DNA of 64,000 nt. Source: Bacteroidia bacterium. Lineage in GTDB: Bacteria; Bacteroidota; Bacteroidia; J057. Where the stretch lies: positions 1,302,001-1,366,000 of the forward strand of contig JAWKNO010000001.1 of assembly GCA_041391665.1 (NCBI GenBank), given 5' to 3'. Each line of letters begins with the position of its first letter. The stretch's first letter is position 1. The translations under genes and the position numbers were made by a program. Positions 18,071 to 26,656 of the stretch are shown here, in pieces. The notes under the pieces were generated by a model. The model made no database searches and was not told where the DNA came from. It saw nothing but the letters and a program-made list of their open reading frames with translations.

Positions 18071-18442
18071 ATGAAAACTTCAACCTTCTCTGTTATCTGG
18101 GCAGTTTTATACGCCGGATTCGGACTGGGGCTTCTGTTTGTCCCCGCCCAGTTTATGGCGCCTTATGGTGTAACCCTTGACAGCTACGGAGTCCTGATGT
18201 CAAGAGTGCTGGGATCAGCCCTTACCGCCTATGCCCTGGCGTTTATTCTCAATCGCAATATTCCATTGACAGAAGCCGCATGGCGAAACCTGCTACTGGC
18301 AAGCGTTGTTTACAACCTGGTGGATATTCCCGTAGTATTGATGGCTACGGTCAATGGCGTGATGAATTCGCTGGGCTGGCTGCCGACGGGCCTCCACATT
18401 TTCCTGGCCGCGAGCATGGGATATTTTTTATTCCGGAAATAA
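18071..18442 (+). CDS. Small four-helix membrane protein, unknown function
   Basis: The 123-residue protein has four hydrophobic segments with short loops and no large soluble part. The second helix region contains SRVLGSALTAYALAF, and the third is followed by YNLVDIPVV. It resembles widespread small integral membrane proteins that carry only domain-of-unknown-function labels. Nothing in the neighbourhood, with an unrelated dehydratase downstream, reveals its role. Confidence 0.8.
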   Translation: MKTSTFSVIWAVLYAGFGLGLLFVPAQFMAPYGVTLDSYGVLMSRVLGSALTAYALAFILNRNIPLTEAAWRNLLLASVVYNLVDIPVVLMATVNGVMNSLGWLPTGLHIFLAASMGYFLFRK

Positions 18443-18516
18443 AAATCGCGGCATTGTCAGCAAAATCTTAGGCATGATTCCGTAGATTGCCCTGTGGAAA
18501 CAGATAATTAGCCTGC

Positions 18517-19470
18517 ATGACAATCACCTTAAACCAAATCGAAGAAGCACACCGGCGCATCGCGCCTTATATCCACCGCACACCCGTGCTCACCAACAGC
18601 ACCCTCAACGCCATGACGGGTGCTGATTTGTATTTTAAGTGCGAAAACTTTCAGAAAATAGGCGCCTTTAAAATCCGTGGCGGGATGAATGCCGCATTAA
18701 GTCTTTCTCCCGAAAAACTCAAAAACGGTATCGCTACACATTCCTCCGGCAACCATGCCCAGGCCATTGCCTATGCCGCCAAAATCCTCGGCGTGAAGGC
18801 TTATATCGTGATGCCTGAAAACTCTCCCGCCGTAAAAATCAACGCTGTGAGAGGCTATGGAGCCGAAATCACTTTTTGTGCAGCCAATCAGGCAGCGAGA
18901 GAAAGTACCCTTCAGCAGATTGTGGACGCTACGGGTGCGGAGTTTGTGCACCCTTACGACGACTACCGCGTGATCACCGGCCAGGCTACCTGCGCCAAAG
19001 AGCTGATCGAAGACACCAGCGGGCTGGATGTGGTCATCGCTCCTGTGGGCGGCGGCGGGTTATTTTCGGGAACCTGCCTGAGTACGCATTATCTGCTGCC
19101 CGAAGCAGCCATTTATGCGGGAGAACCAGAAGGTGCGGCAGATGCGTATCTCAGTCTGAAAAGTGGCAAAGTGCAAAAGGCAGAATATGTAAAAACCATT
19201 GCTGACGGACTTCTGACGACGCTGAGTGAAAGAACCTTCGGCATTATCAGCCAGTATGTCAGAGAAATCCTGCTGGTAAATGACGACGAAATCAAAGCCG
19301 CACTCCGCCTCGTCTATGAGCGTATGAAAATCGTTGTGGAACCGAGTTGCGTAGTTCCCCTGGCCGCGGTACTCAAAAACCGGGAGAAGTTTGCCGGTAA
19401 AAGCGTCGGGCTGATCCTTACCGGAGGAAACGTGGATCTGGCGAAGTTGGGGGATTGGTTTGGAGAATGA
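18517..19470 (+). CDS. PLP-dependent threonine/serine dehydratase or serine racemase
   Basis: The 317-residue protein is a fold-type II pyridoxal-phosphate enzyme. Lys52 in GAFKIRGG forms the Schiff base, SSGNHAQ at 76-82 binds the substrate carboxylate, and the PVGGGG loop near residue 177 binds the phosphate. There is no C-terminal ACT regulatory domain, so it is the short catabolic type (TdcB-like, or serine racemase) and not biosynthetic IlvA. It deaminates L-threonine or L-serine, or racemises serine; sequence alone does not decide. Its stop lies one base from the stop of the convergent acetyltransferase. Confidence 0.93.
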   Translation: MTITLNQIEEAHRRIAPYIHRTPVLTNSTLNAMTGADLYFKCENFQKIGAFKIRGGMNAALSLSPEKLKNGIATHSSGNHAQAIAYAAKILGVKAYIVMPENSPAVKINAVRGYGAEITFCAANQAARESTLQQIVDATGAEFVHPYDDYRVITGQATCAKELIEDTSGLDVVIAPVGGGGLFSGTCLSTHYLLPEAAIYAGEPEGAADAYLSLKSGKVQKAEYVKTIADGLLTTLSERTFGIISQYVREILLVNDDEIKAALRLVYERMKIVVEPSCVVPLAAVLKNREKFAGKSVGLILTGGNVDLAKLGDWFGE

Positions 19471-19471
19471 C

Positions 19472-20014
19472 TTAATTTTCCACAGGTAACGTCATGGAGG
19501 TATAATCATAAGAAATGCCTTCGATTCTGAACATATCCTTTGTATTGGCCAGTGTCTCAAAATTCATTTTTTCATAAAGTCTTTTTGCCGGAATATTGTT
19601 TGCCATCACTTCTAAATCAAGCCAACTGATTTTTGGATTGTTTTTGCAGTATTCGATCACAAATGCTAATAATTGACGGCCAATTTTTAATCCGCGAAAA
19701 TTCCTATCGACACCCATGCCGAGAAGCACTCTGTGTTCTGCATTTGGGTGGTTATTTGGCCGGATGTCAATATGGCCGACAATTTTGTTTTCCGGATTAA
19801 TAGCTACCCAGATTTTCCTCCATCCGGTTTCCCCAAACGATTTATCCAAGGCGCCCCCAAATTTGGCCTTTATTTCGCCGGAGAGCGTAGATTGTTGTCT
19901 GGAAAGCGGCAGAAAAATGGGGGATCCATTGAGGCCGTTTTCGGAAATATGAATAGATAAATATTGAAAGAAATCTTCCAGTCTTTCTGCGGTCAACGCT
20001 GTGATGGAAATCAT
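19472..20014 (-). CDS. GNAT family N-acetyltransferase
   Basis: The 180-residue protein has the GNAT fold with motif A VDRNFRGLKIGRQLL (acetyl-CoA loop R-G-x-x-I-G) at about residues 100-116. The strand WLDLEVMANNIPAKRLYEKMNF corresponds to motif B. An IVGHIDIRP strand lies before motif A. Such enzymes acetylate amino groups; no substrate can be assigned. It is a single gene in convergent orientation with the dehydratase. Confidence 0.88.
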   Translation of the reverse strand: MISITALTAERLEDFFQYLSIHISENGLNGSPIFLPLSRQQSTLSGEIKAKFGGALDKSFGETGWRKIWVAINPENKIVGHIDIRPNNHPNAEHRVLLGMGVDRNFRGLKIGRQLLAFVIEYCKNNPKISWLDLEVMANNIPAKRLYEKMNFETLANTKDMFRIEGISYDYTSMTLPVEN

Positions 20015-20051
20015 TTGCAGTCTGTTTTAGGGTAACGCGCGTTTTTACAAA

Positions 20052-20825
20052 TCATATTTTGCCACGGAATGTGTCATTATCCCAATTTATGGGGTTGTTG
20101 ATGATATAATTGGAAATGCGTTCAAAAGCTGCGGCATCGCGAATGATCCGGTCGTGAAAACGCGGTTGCCACGCAAAATCAATCCCCAGGCGGTTGGCGT
20201 GTTTGGTTACGGCCGATTTGTAACCGCCAATAATAGCCGACACCGAATTTTTCCCCTGATTTTGAAAACGTTGTTGCCCAATGGTTTTGGGGTGTTCGAA
20301 TTCGATGGGGTGTTCGATTTCCGTGGGGGATTCGGGTTCGATGGGTTGTGGTGACGGTTTTTGGGACGGTTTTTGTGACGATTTTTGTGACGATTGTAGA
20401 GACAACGCATGCGTTGTCTCTACGGATTCCGCCGATTCCGACGATTCCGCCGATTCCGACGATTCCGCCGATTCCGACGATTCCGACGATTCCGCCGATT
20501 CCGACGATTCCGACGATTCCGACGATTCCGCCGTGATACCGGAATTGCCGTCCCCATTCAAAATTAAAATGCCGTGTATGTGGTTGGGCATTACCACAAA
20601 TTCGCCTAATGCTATATTTTTGGCGTGATTTTTTATTTCGTGCCAAAACACATCTGCCAGAACGCCGGCATTAGACAAAACCATTTTCCCATTTTCAATT
20701 TCGCCAAAATAATGCAGGCGGTTTTTGGTACAAATGGTGATGAAATAGGCGCCCTTCCACCGATAGTCCCAAAACGAGGCGCGGGCAGAAGGAATGCGGT
20801 ATTTATTTTGAAATTTTTCGGCCAT
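20052..20825 (-). CDS. REP-associated tyrosine transposase (RAYT, Y1_Tnp family) with repeat-filled insert
   Basis: The start at 20825 matches the usual N-terminus of the family (KYRIPSAR, then WDYRWKGAYFIT). The 257-residue protein has the HUH metal motif NHIH at 81-84, in the family signature MPNHIHGI. A catalytic-tyrosine helix with Tyr202 (GGYKSAVTKHAN) and the RFHDRIIRD ... YIINNPINW C-terminal signature follow. Between them, residues 92-190 form a low-complexity insert of Ser-Ser-Glu/Ala-Glu-Ser repeats, a QKSSQKPS region and a Pro/Glu region. That lengthens the usual spacing by roughly 60-80 residues. RAYTs are single-strand endonucleases that act on REP palindromes. The insert is in frame, so the gene may be active. 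Confidence 0.9.
   Translation of the reverse strand: MAEKFQNKYRIPSARASFWDYRWKGAYFITICTKNRLHYFGEIENGKMVLSNAGVLADVFWHEIKNHAKNIALGEFVVMPNHIHGILILNGDGNSGITAESSESSESSESAESSESSESAESSESAESSESAESVETTHALSLQSSQKSSQKPSQKPSPQPIEPESPTEIEHPIEFEHPKTIGQQRFQNQGKNSVSAIIGGYKSAVTKHANRLGIDFAWQPRFHDRIIRDAAAFERISNYIINNPINWDNDTFRGKI
20289..20388. repeat. In-frame minisatellites: 18-bp x3 and 12-bp x3 inside the RAYT gene
   Basis: Three imperfect 18-bp units starting GGGGTGTTCGA or a variant occupy 20289-20342 (encoding the Pro/Glu/His-rich part). Three near-identical 12-bp units (GACGGTTTTTGG, GACGGTTTTTGT, GACGATTTTTGT) occupy 20353-20388 (encoding QKSSQKPSQKPS). Both unit lengths are multiples of three, so copy changes keep the frame. 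Confidence 0.9.
20396..20423. repeat. 28-bp perfect GTAG-initiated palindrome (REP-like) inside the RAYT gene
   Basis: Positions 20396-20409 are the exact reverse complement of 20410-20423. The element begins GTAG, the tetranucleotide that precedes REP hairpins recognised by the E. coli RAYT, and ends CTAC. It codes within the minus-strand gene for VETTHALSL. It separates the 12-bp and 9-bp arrays. Confidence 0.95.
20425..20532. repeat. 9-bp minisatellite, 12 units, inside the RAYT gene
   Basis: Twelve contiguous units of GATTCCGAC or GATTCCGCC span exactly 108 bp with no other variation. On the coding (minus) strand they give Ser-Ser-Glu and Ser-Ala-Glu triplets. The near-perfect identity points to recent expansion. 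Confidence 0.97.
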
Positions 20826-20998
20826 TATGCCACAATTTGTCTTAGCAAACACATCCGCGTATTCACCATTTCCGTTGGGAAGCGTTTGTTAAGGCCTAAT
20901 ATCCCCGGTTTCCTCCGAAATCGCAAGAATATACTTCGGGTCCGCAAGTGCGATATTTGGGTTTGCCGCTAAAGACCCATAGCACCGCTTCATGTACT

Positions 20999-21583
20999 TC
21001 ACTGCTGGCTGAAGTCTGCCTGTATTTTCTGTAACTCAGTGATTTGAGGGATAATGATTCTTGTGTCTTTTTTTCGCTGCTGGCTCCATGCGAGGTAAAA
21101 TACAGCCGCGTAAAACAGCCAGGTAAAAATTATGCCGCCGGTCACAATGTTTTTATCGACGCCATCAAGAATGGCATGCAGGTAAAAACTGCTTAAAATC
21201 CCCAGCAGAACGGTATAAAGAGGCATAAAAACGTTGGTTACCAGAAGATTATACCTGAGCCTGGACAGTTGGGTTTTGACAAACCGGGCAGGGTCTCCGG
21301 CCATGGACTTGTGGATGTTGGTTTGTCTGAACCAAAAAATCATCGTCTGTATTCCGATTAAAAACCAGATTCCAATTAAAGGAAAAGCAGCGGTTTGATT
21401 TTTTATAAATGGCAACACAAGGATACCTGTGAGGTAAATCGTGCCCGCCAGCCAGTAAGAGATTCTGGTGTTTTCTTTTTTAAGTTGTGCTTCGAAATGG
21501 GTGATTTGTTCAGCCATCGCCTGATCCAGTTGTAAAGGCAGCTTTTTTTGCTGCCATTGTGCGCTTAATTCGTTGAAATCCAT
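20999..21583 (-). CDS. Membrane protein downstream of ECF sigma factor, possible anti-sigma
   Basis: I choose the ATG at 21583, five bases after the sigma-factor stop; an upstream in-frame ATG at 21607 would overlap it. The 194-residue protein has a soluble N-terminal segment (MDFNELSAQWQQKK) with heptad-like charge spacing. Four hydrophobic helices follow, between about residues 45 and 170. Position directly after an ECF sigma gene and the soluble-N/membrane layout suggest an anti-sigma factor or a membrane partner that holds the sigma factor. I see no ZAS zinc motif, so this is inference. Confidence 0.75.
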   Translation of the reverse strand: MDFNELSAQWQQKKLPLQLDQAMAEQITHFEAQLKKENTRISYWLAGTIYLTGILVLPFIKNQTAAFPLIGIWFLIGIQTMIFWFRQTNIHKSMAGDPARFVKTQLSRLRYNLLVTNVFMPLYTVLLGILSSFYLHAILDGVDKNIVTGGIIFTWLFYAAVFYLAWSQQRKKDTRIIIPQITELQKIQADFSQQ

Positions 21584-21588
21584 AGTCT

Positions 21589-22080
21589 TTACATTGTTGT
21601 GTTCCAAATAGATTTTAATTGTGTTTTGATTCTGCTGATTTTTACGCCTACATGTGTGGTAGTCATTCCCAGAATTTCTGCGATTTCTTTGTATGCATAT
21701 CCTTCCAGATACAATCCGATAAGGGCTCTGTCTGCACTTTTGAGCAGGCCGATTTTTTCCAGTAATACCTCTGCCTGGCCATTTTCCGGAGAAATTGTTT
21801 CAGGTAATTCTTTTAAATACGCTGTCTTTTCGCTTTGTCTTTTTTGTTTTAGATTGAAGTTAATGGAGGCGTTCAAAACCACCCGGTAAATCCAGGTTTC
21901 CATTTTTGCATTTCCCTGAAACTGAGCAATTCCCTTCCAGATATTAATCAGCACTTCCTGATACAGGTCGTCTGCTTGTGTACGATCCTGCACCAGAATA
22001 CAGCACAAGCGGTAAATCCTGTCCTTATGTTTTTCATACACGTCTTCAAACAGCCGTTGGTTCTTCAAGTTTTTTTTCAA
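21589..22080 (-). CDS. ECF-family RNA polymerase sigma factor
   Basis: The 163-residue protein has sigma region 2 (YRLCCILVQDRTQADDLYQEVLINIW, in the usual D-A-x-D-L-x-Q-E form) and region 4 (ALIGLYLEGYAYKEIAEILGM followed by THVGVKISRIK, a helix-turn-helix that reads the -35 element). The start must be TTG at 22080 because an in-frame stop lies directly upstream and no ATG follows before region 2. The sigma factor probably drives its own operon with the downstream membrane protein. Confidence 0.93.
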   Translation of the reverse strand: MKKNLKNQRLFEDVYEKHKDRIYRLCCILVQDRTQADDLYQEVLINIWKGIAQFQGNAKMETWIYRVVLNASINFNLKQKRQSEKTAYLKELPETISPENGQAEVLLEKIGLLKSADRALIGLYLEGYAYKEIAEILGMTTTHVGVKISRIKTQLKSIWNTTM

Positions 22081-22194
22081 TTAGACCGATTAGAAACCGG
22101 GATTATTACAGGAGGCCTATTACTTTTTTTGTGAAAATTGACTGGAAACTAAAAATGATGCAAATTGAGCGTATCTCAAAAATTTAAGCTAACT

Positions 22195-23145
22195 ATGCTA
22201 TCTACACTCATCAATCCAACCAAAGCGACCATTTTGGTCACCTTATTCGTTCTGTCTGCATCAGCAATAGCGCAAGACGGTACGATTTATCCACTCGAAA
22301 GACCTGCCGAGCCGAAAGCCATTTTACTTGGCACAGGCGGCGTCGATGACCAGCCCGCACCTGAGACCTGGTTTCGCCAATGGGGAGACCCGATGGCGCG
22401 CAACATTTCCACCGCAACGCTTACTCCCTTTCTGCCCGAACCCGGCAAGGCAAACGGCGCAGCCGTGATTGTGGCGCCTGGAGGCGGCTTCATGTGGCTT
22501 TCTATGGGCAACGAGGGATGGGAAGTCGCAGAGGCACTCGCAAAGCAGGGCATTGCTGCTTTTGTGCTTAAGTACCGGCTTCACCCTACTCAGGAGTCGC
22601 TTGAAGACTTCGCGGCATGGATGAATCGCCCTCGCCCGGCTCCCGCTGCGCCTTCCGACTCTTCCCGAAATAACACACCGCCACGTCCGCCGCAGCGCGA
22701 CCTGTCCAACCAGCTCGAAGACGCTGAGGCCGCCTACGCCATGATCCTCAAACGTGCGAAGGAGTGGGGCGTAGATACGACCAGAATTGGCATGATTGGT
22801 TTCTCTGCGGGCGCAGGCCTCACCATGCATGCAACCCTCCACTCGAAGACTATGGATCTGGCCTTTATTGGTCCGATTTATGGCGGAATGGGCCCGGTAG
22901 AGGTGCCGAAAAACGCGCCGCCCATGTTCAATGTTATCGCTAGCGATGATTTTCTCTTTCGCGGGCAGTTTGGGGTGATTGACTCATGGTTTAAAGCGGG
23001 AATTCCTGTCGAATTTCACTTGTATCAGAATGGTGGACATGGTTTTGGTCTCGGGAATCCCAACCGAACCAGCAACCGCTGGTTTGACGCTTTCATTCAC
23101 TGGCTGGATGTGAACAAATTTCTTGCCGCCGGGACGGGAGAGTGA
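22195..23145 (+). CDS. Secreted alpha/beta hydrolase, acetyl-esterase-like
   Basis: The start at 22195 gives a signal peptide (ending AIAQ) and a 316-residue protein. The alpha/beta hydrolase signatures are an oxyanion loop VAPGGGF, nucleophile Ser204 in GFSAG, an Asp in VIASDDFL, and His282 in GGHGFG. A Pro/Ser/Arg-rich insertion at about 135-160 is unusual. It resembles acetyl xylan or pectin esterases that act on polysaccharides in the periplasm. Codon use looks more GC-rich than in its neighbours by eye, which might indicate transfer; this was not measured. Confidence 0.88.
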   Translation: MLSTLINPTKATILVTLFVLSASAIAQDGTIYPLERPAEPKAILLGTGGVDDQPAPETWFRQWGDPMARNISTATLTPFLPEPGKANGAAVIVAPGGGFMWLSMGNEGWEVAEALAKQGIAAFVLKYRLHPTQESLEDFAAWMNRPRPAPAAPSDSSRNNTPPRPPQRDLSNQLEDAEAAYAMILKRAKEWGVDTTRIGMIGFSAGAGLTMHATLHSKTMDLAFIGPIYGGMGPVEVPKNAPPMFNVIASDDFLFRGQFGVIDSWFKAGIPVEFHLYQNGGHGFGLGNPNRTSNRWFDAFIHWLDVNKFLAAGTGE

Positions 23146-23209
23146 CCCTGTGCTTACACGGCCACTTGTCTCTGGCAAAAACGATAGGTACAGCTAAACA
23201 CTTCTGTGT

Positions 23210-23389
23210 ATGGTAGTACAGTATCTTTCGGTCAGAGGCGGGAATGTTATGTTTTTGCCGGAAACATGGATGAATACCATGCTCTGTGTTTCCGGCACAT
23301 TCTCCGACACCAACAAACCCCTCAATGACGTATTCAAAGACAATACGGGTAAAACTTACTCCGCCGAAAACGGTGTAACCACAAAGTAA
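23210..23389 (+). CDS. Short 59-codon open frame, uncertain
   Basis: An ATG at 23210 opens a 59-residue frame ending with TAA at 23387. The translation has a weakly hydrophobic start and a polar end (DNTGKTYSAENGVTTK) resembling the edge of a beta-rich secreted protein. There is no signal peptide and no recognised domain. It may be the decayed end of a gene or chance. It fills most of the 306-bp gap between the esterase and the next membrane protein; nothing else is visible there. Confidence 0.3.
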   Translation: MVVQYLSVRGGNVMFLPETWMNTMLCVSGTFSDTNKPLNDVFKDNTGKTYSAENGVTTK

Positions 23390-23450
23390 GAGAGGTTTTT
23401 ATGTAGAATTTCACCCGGTTTTTGTTTAGCTTTTGTGAAAAATTGACCAA

Positions 23451-24146
23451 ATGGAAACCCTGCCGCTGTACATCTCTCTCGTGTTTGGTGCTACCACGCT
23501 CCTGACGGTTTTTCTGTTTTACCGTGCGGCCAACATGTCAAAGACAACTTTGTACATTTTGCTGGGATGGCTCGCTGTGCAGACACCTGTTGCACTTTCG
23601 GGTTTTTATACCGTGACAGATACGTTACCGCCAAGATTTTTGCTGGCTATTTTGCCTCCCCTGATCATGATTGTGATACTTTTTTCGGCAGCAAAAGGAA
23701 GGCAATATCTCGATTCCCTCAATCAGCAACGGTTGACATTATTGCATACGGTGCGCATACCTGTCGAAATCGTTTTGTTCTGGCTTTTTGTCCATCATAC
23801 CATTCCTCAAATCATGACCTTTGAGGGGAGAAATTTTGATATTCTGGCCGGCCTCACCGCGCCGGTTATTTTCTATTTTGGGTATGTAAAACAACAACTC
23901 AGCCGACCGATCCTGCTGATATGGAACTTCCTTTGTCTGGGCCTTTTGTTGAATATTGTATTTCACGGCGTATTATCCGCACCTTTTCCTTTCCAGCAGT
24001 TTGGGTTTGAGCAGCCCAATATTGCCCTCTTGCATTTCCCCTTTGTATGGCTGCCTTGTTGTGTGGTGCCATTGGTGTTGTTGTCGCATCTGGCTACGGT
24101 AAGGCAGTTGTGGAAAAACAGGCTATTAGCGCTTGCTAAAACTTAA
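23451..24146 (+). CDS. Polytopic membrane protein of unknown function
   Basis: The 231-residue protein has seven hydrophobic segments spaced through its length, with a short basic C-terminal tail. I see no catalytic or binding motif. Similar conserved hypothetical proteins occur in Bacteroidota without an assigned function. Its 3' end overlaps the convergent TonB-dependent receptor gene by 11 bp, so transcripts of the two genes run into each other. Confidence 0.8.
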   Translation: METLPLYISLVFGATTLLTVFLFYRAANMSKTTLYILLGWLAVQTPVALSGFYTVTDTLPPRFLLAILPPLIMIVILFSAAKGRQYLDSLNQQRLTLLHTVRIPVEIVLFWLFVHHTIPQIMTFEGRNFDILAGLTAPVIFYFGYVKQQLSRPILLIWNFLCLGLLLNIVFHGVLSAPFPFQQFGFEQPNIALLHFPFVWLPCCVVPLVLLSHLATVRQLWKNRLLALAKT

Positions 24147-26547
24147 CATTATACCCAATTCGAATTACCTGCGTCTCATAATAGTCGCTGCTGATGTACG
24201 AAAACCCTGCCCCCTGAATTTCCTTTCGCACAACCATTGTATTGAGCAGATCGGTGGCATTGAGGATAAACTCGCTTTTTCCTTTCTGCAAGGATTTTTT
24301 GATCCCTGCATCCAGCGAAAATCTCGCATCAATTTTTCCCTGCGGGATAAGATCAGGCGCCAGATATACTGCCGAAATCTGTAAATCTACTCGTCCGGGT
24401 AGATGAAGGATATTGTTCAGCTTGGCATTTCCTGAAATAATTTCCTGCTTTTCTGCTGTGAAGGTATTCGGTGCGGGGTATAAATTCTCTACCGTAAATG
24501 CATCAATCTGGTTGCGATATGCCGTCAGGTTGAGGTTAAATGAATACCACGGTGCGACGTCCTGGGCCAGCACCATTTCTACCCCGGTATTGTAACTCCG
24601 GCCGGCATTCTGGAAAATGGCGTAGATCAGATTGCTACCGGGGACTGTGCTGGCGATTCGTGTAATGGTCCCATCCGTAAACCGATGAAATGCAGCTGCA
24701 TAAAAATACCCACTCTCCCAGCCGGTCTTGTAGCCCAACTCGAAGGAATGGGTGAACTGAGGGCTAAGCGCGGGGTTTCCCACTTTGATAATCTCCGCAT
24801 CGTCGTATTTTGGAAAAATACGAATATCAACTTCATTGGGCCGGTCAACTCTCCGGTTGTAAAATAATGAAAGCTTGTTATGGTCATCAATTTTATATGC
24901 CAGCCGCACGTTGGGGAAGGGCTGGGTATAATTATAACCATCACTTTTGTAGGTGCTGTGATCGGGGTTTACATCGTATTGCAGCCCGACATATTCCAGC
25001 CGCAGCCCGACTTCTGCCTCCACCTTCTGATTTTCGAAGATATAGTTTCCATACAGGGCGGGAATCGTTTCATTGTACGTTGCCCACCCACCGGCTGTCG
25101 TGTCAAGCGGTGAATTTATCCCGGGAATGAATTGCATATTCGTGGGAATTCCCCTGCGGCGAAATTTAAAGCCACCTTCAAAACGACCGTATTTCAGAGG
25201 TTTGATATAATCTATGTTGAAGTCGGCAACATGTTCATCTGAGATCAGCTTAAAAGCATCCTTTCCGGTAAAGGTGGGTAAAATATTATCAAAAAAATAT
25301 TTCTCGTCTTCTCTGTGAAAGGTGTAGTTAAACCCTGTGTTGAGGACGTGGCCGGGCTGTTTGAACTTGTGCTGGTACACAGCCGAGCCGACCACCGTTG
25401 TCTTCAACTCGTCTTCCAGAAATTGCCATAGGCGGTAGCGCTCCGAAAGATCTCCGTTGAAAAAGGGCTCGTCTCCCCGGTCAATAATTTTTTCGATCCC
25501 AAACAGGCCCGAAACCGTGAGGGTATTTTGGGCATTGAGATTCCAGTCAGCCCCCGCTTTTGTCGTGATAAAATGCGTATTGCGGTTTCGCTTGGTTTGC
25601 TGGTTGATGACCGTACCGTCATCGTAGGTTCTGGTTACAAATTCGTTTTTGTTGAGGGTTTCTGTGTATAGATAGTCGCCCTGGAAAAAGACATTCACGT
25701 TATTTTTCCGGTAGTTGAGCGAAAGCGACGGATTGATTTTGGGCGTCATCTGATATTGCGGGCGAATGGTGGGAAGATTTGCTCTTTTTTCCCATAAGGC
25801 CCCCAGACCGGTTATAAACCCTGCTTTCCCGTTAAACCCCTCCTGTTTATTTTTCTTATAGATGATATTGATAATTCCGGCATTGCCGTTTGCATCAAAT
25901 TTGGCGGAAGGGTTGTTGATGATTTCAATTTTCTCAATGTTGGAAGCAGGAATATTGTCGAGGCCTGTCTGGTTGCCAAAGCCAGTGAGGGCAGTTTGTT
26001 TCCCATCCATGAGTACGGTAACCTTGTCATTGCCCCGGAGAAGCACTTTCCCGTCTTGTACAGTAACTCCCGGAAGGTTTTGCATAGCCTGAAGAACAGA
26101 CCCCCCGCTCTGGCTGATATTGTCATCTACAGAAAAAGTTTTCTTATCCATCCGGCTGCTGACCTCATCCTGTTTACCTGTTATTTCGACTTCGTTGAGG
26201 GTTACGGCTTTTTCTTCGAGCTCAATGGTTGTGATGTCCAGAAAATTGGAAAGTGATCCTACAAACAACGGTTGATGGGCTGGGGAAAAGCCAATGGCCG
26301 AAATTTCGAGGAAGTAGTTGCCCGGACTTACTTTGGTAAGGGTAAAGCGGCCGTCTTCATCGCTGACGGTACCCGTGACAAAGGCGGAGTCTTTCGCGTT
26401 TTTGAGCAATATATTCGAAAATGCGAGTGGGCTTTTGTCGGTTTGATTTTTGACTATGCCTGAAATAGTAACGCTAATCTGCTGTGAATAAGCCGGAGCG
26501 GTCGCTGCGATTAAGAAAACAGCCAGGGAAATAATTATTTTTTGCAT
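24136..26547 (-). CDS. TonB-dependent outer membrane receptor with carboxypeptidase-regulatory domain
   Basis: The 803-residue protein has a signal peptide (ending AYSQ) and a carboxypeptidase-regulatory-like Ig fold at about 25-105 (TISGIVKNQTDKSPLAF). A plug domain at about 120-225 includes VTVLMDGKQT and GIINIIY. A long C-terminal beta-barrel ends in an aromatic residue (YNVKF), as needed for BAM insertion. It belongs to the outer-membrane beta-barrel family 3 group and is not a classic SusC: there is no SusD partner nearby. It probably imports a peptide, metal chelate or other ligand with TonB energy. Confidence 0.92.
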   Translation of the reverse strand: MQKIIISLAVFLIAATAPAYSQQISVTISGIVKNQTDKSPLAFSNILLKNAKDSAFVTGTVSDEDGRFTLTKVSPGNYFLEISAIGFSPAHQPLFVGSLSNFLDITTIELEEKAVTLNEVEITGKQDEVSSRMDKKTFSVDDNISQSGGSVLQAMQNLPGVTVQDGKVLLRGNDKVTVLMDGKQTALTGFGNQTGLDNIPASNIEKIEIINNPSAKFDANGNAGIINIIYKKNKQEGFNGKAGFITGLGALWEKRANLPTIRPQYQMTPKINPSLSLNYRKNNVNVFFQGDYLYTETLNKNEFVTRTYDDGTVINQQTKRNRNTHFITTKAGADWNLNAQNTLTVSGLFGIEKIIDRGDEPFFNGDLSERYRLWQFLEDELKTTVVGSAVYQHKFKQPGHVLNTGFNYTFHREDEKYFFDNILPTFTGKDAFKLISDEHVADFNIDYIKPLKYGRFEGGFKFRRRGIPTNMQFIPGINSPLDTTAGGWATYNETIPALYGNYIFENQKVEAEVGLRLEYVGLQYDVNPDHSTYKSDGYNYTQPFPNVRLAYKIDDHNKLSLFYNRRVDRPNEVDIRIFPKYDDAEIIKVGNPALSPQFTHSFELGYKTGWESGYFYAAAFHRFTDGTITRIASTVPGSNLIYAIFQNAGRSYNTGVEMVLAQDVAPWYSFNLNLTAYRNQIDAFTVENLYPAPNTFTAEKQEIISGNAKLNNILHLPGRVDLQISAVYLAPDLIPQGKIDARFSLDAGIKKSLQKGKSEFILNATDLLNTMVVRKEIQGAGFSYISSDYYETQVIRIGYNVKF

Positions 26548-26656
26548 TGCCTGAAGTTGGTACTACTATATGAGCGGCAAGCTATTGTCTGATTTTGTAG
26601 GAATTCTGTTTTGGCAATAAATACTCACGCTTCATCACCCAATCCCCAATGATGAT

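Noticed and set aside
20425..20532. Possible CRISPR-like array because of regular repeats
   Set aside because: Units are 9 bp and contiguous without spacers, which is a minisatellite and not a CRISPR.
20281..20628. Plus-strand frame rich in Asp/Ser antisense to the RAYT gene
   Set aside because: It is the reverse reading of the 9-bp minisatellite (DSADSDDS repeats). The minus-strand frame carries the RAYT motifs, so this is a shadow.
22195..23145. Esterase gene as a recent horizontal acquisition
   Set aside because: The GC-rich look is only an impression; no flanking mobile element, integrase or repeat is present to support transfer.
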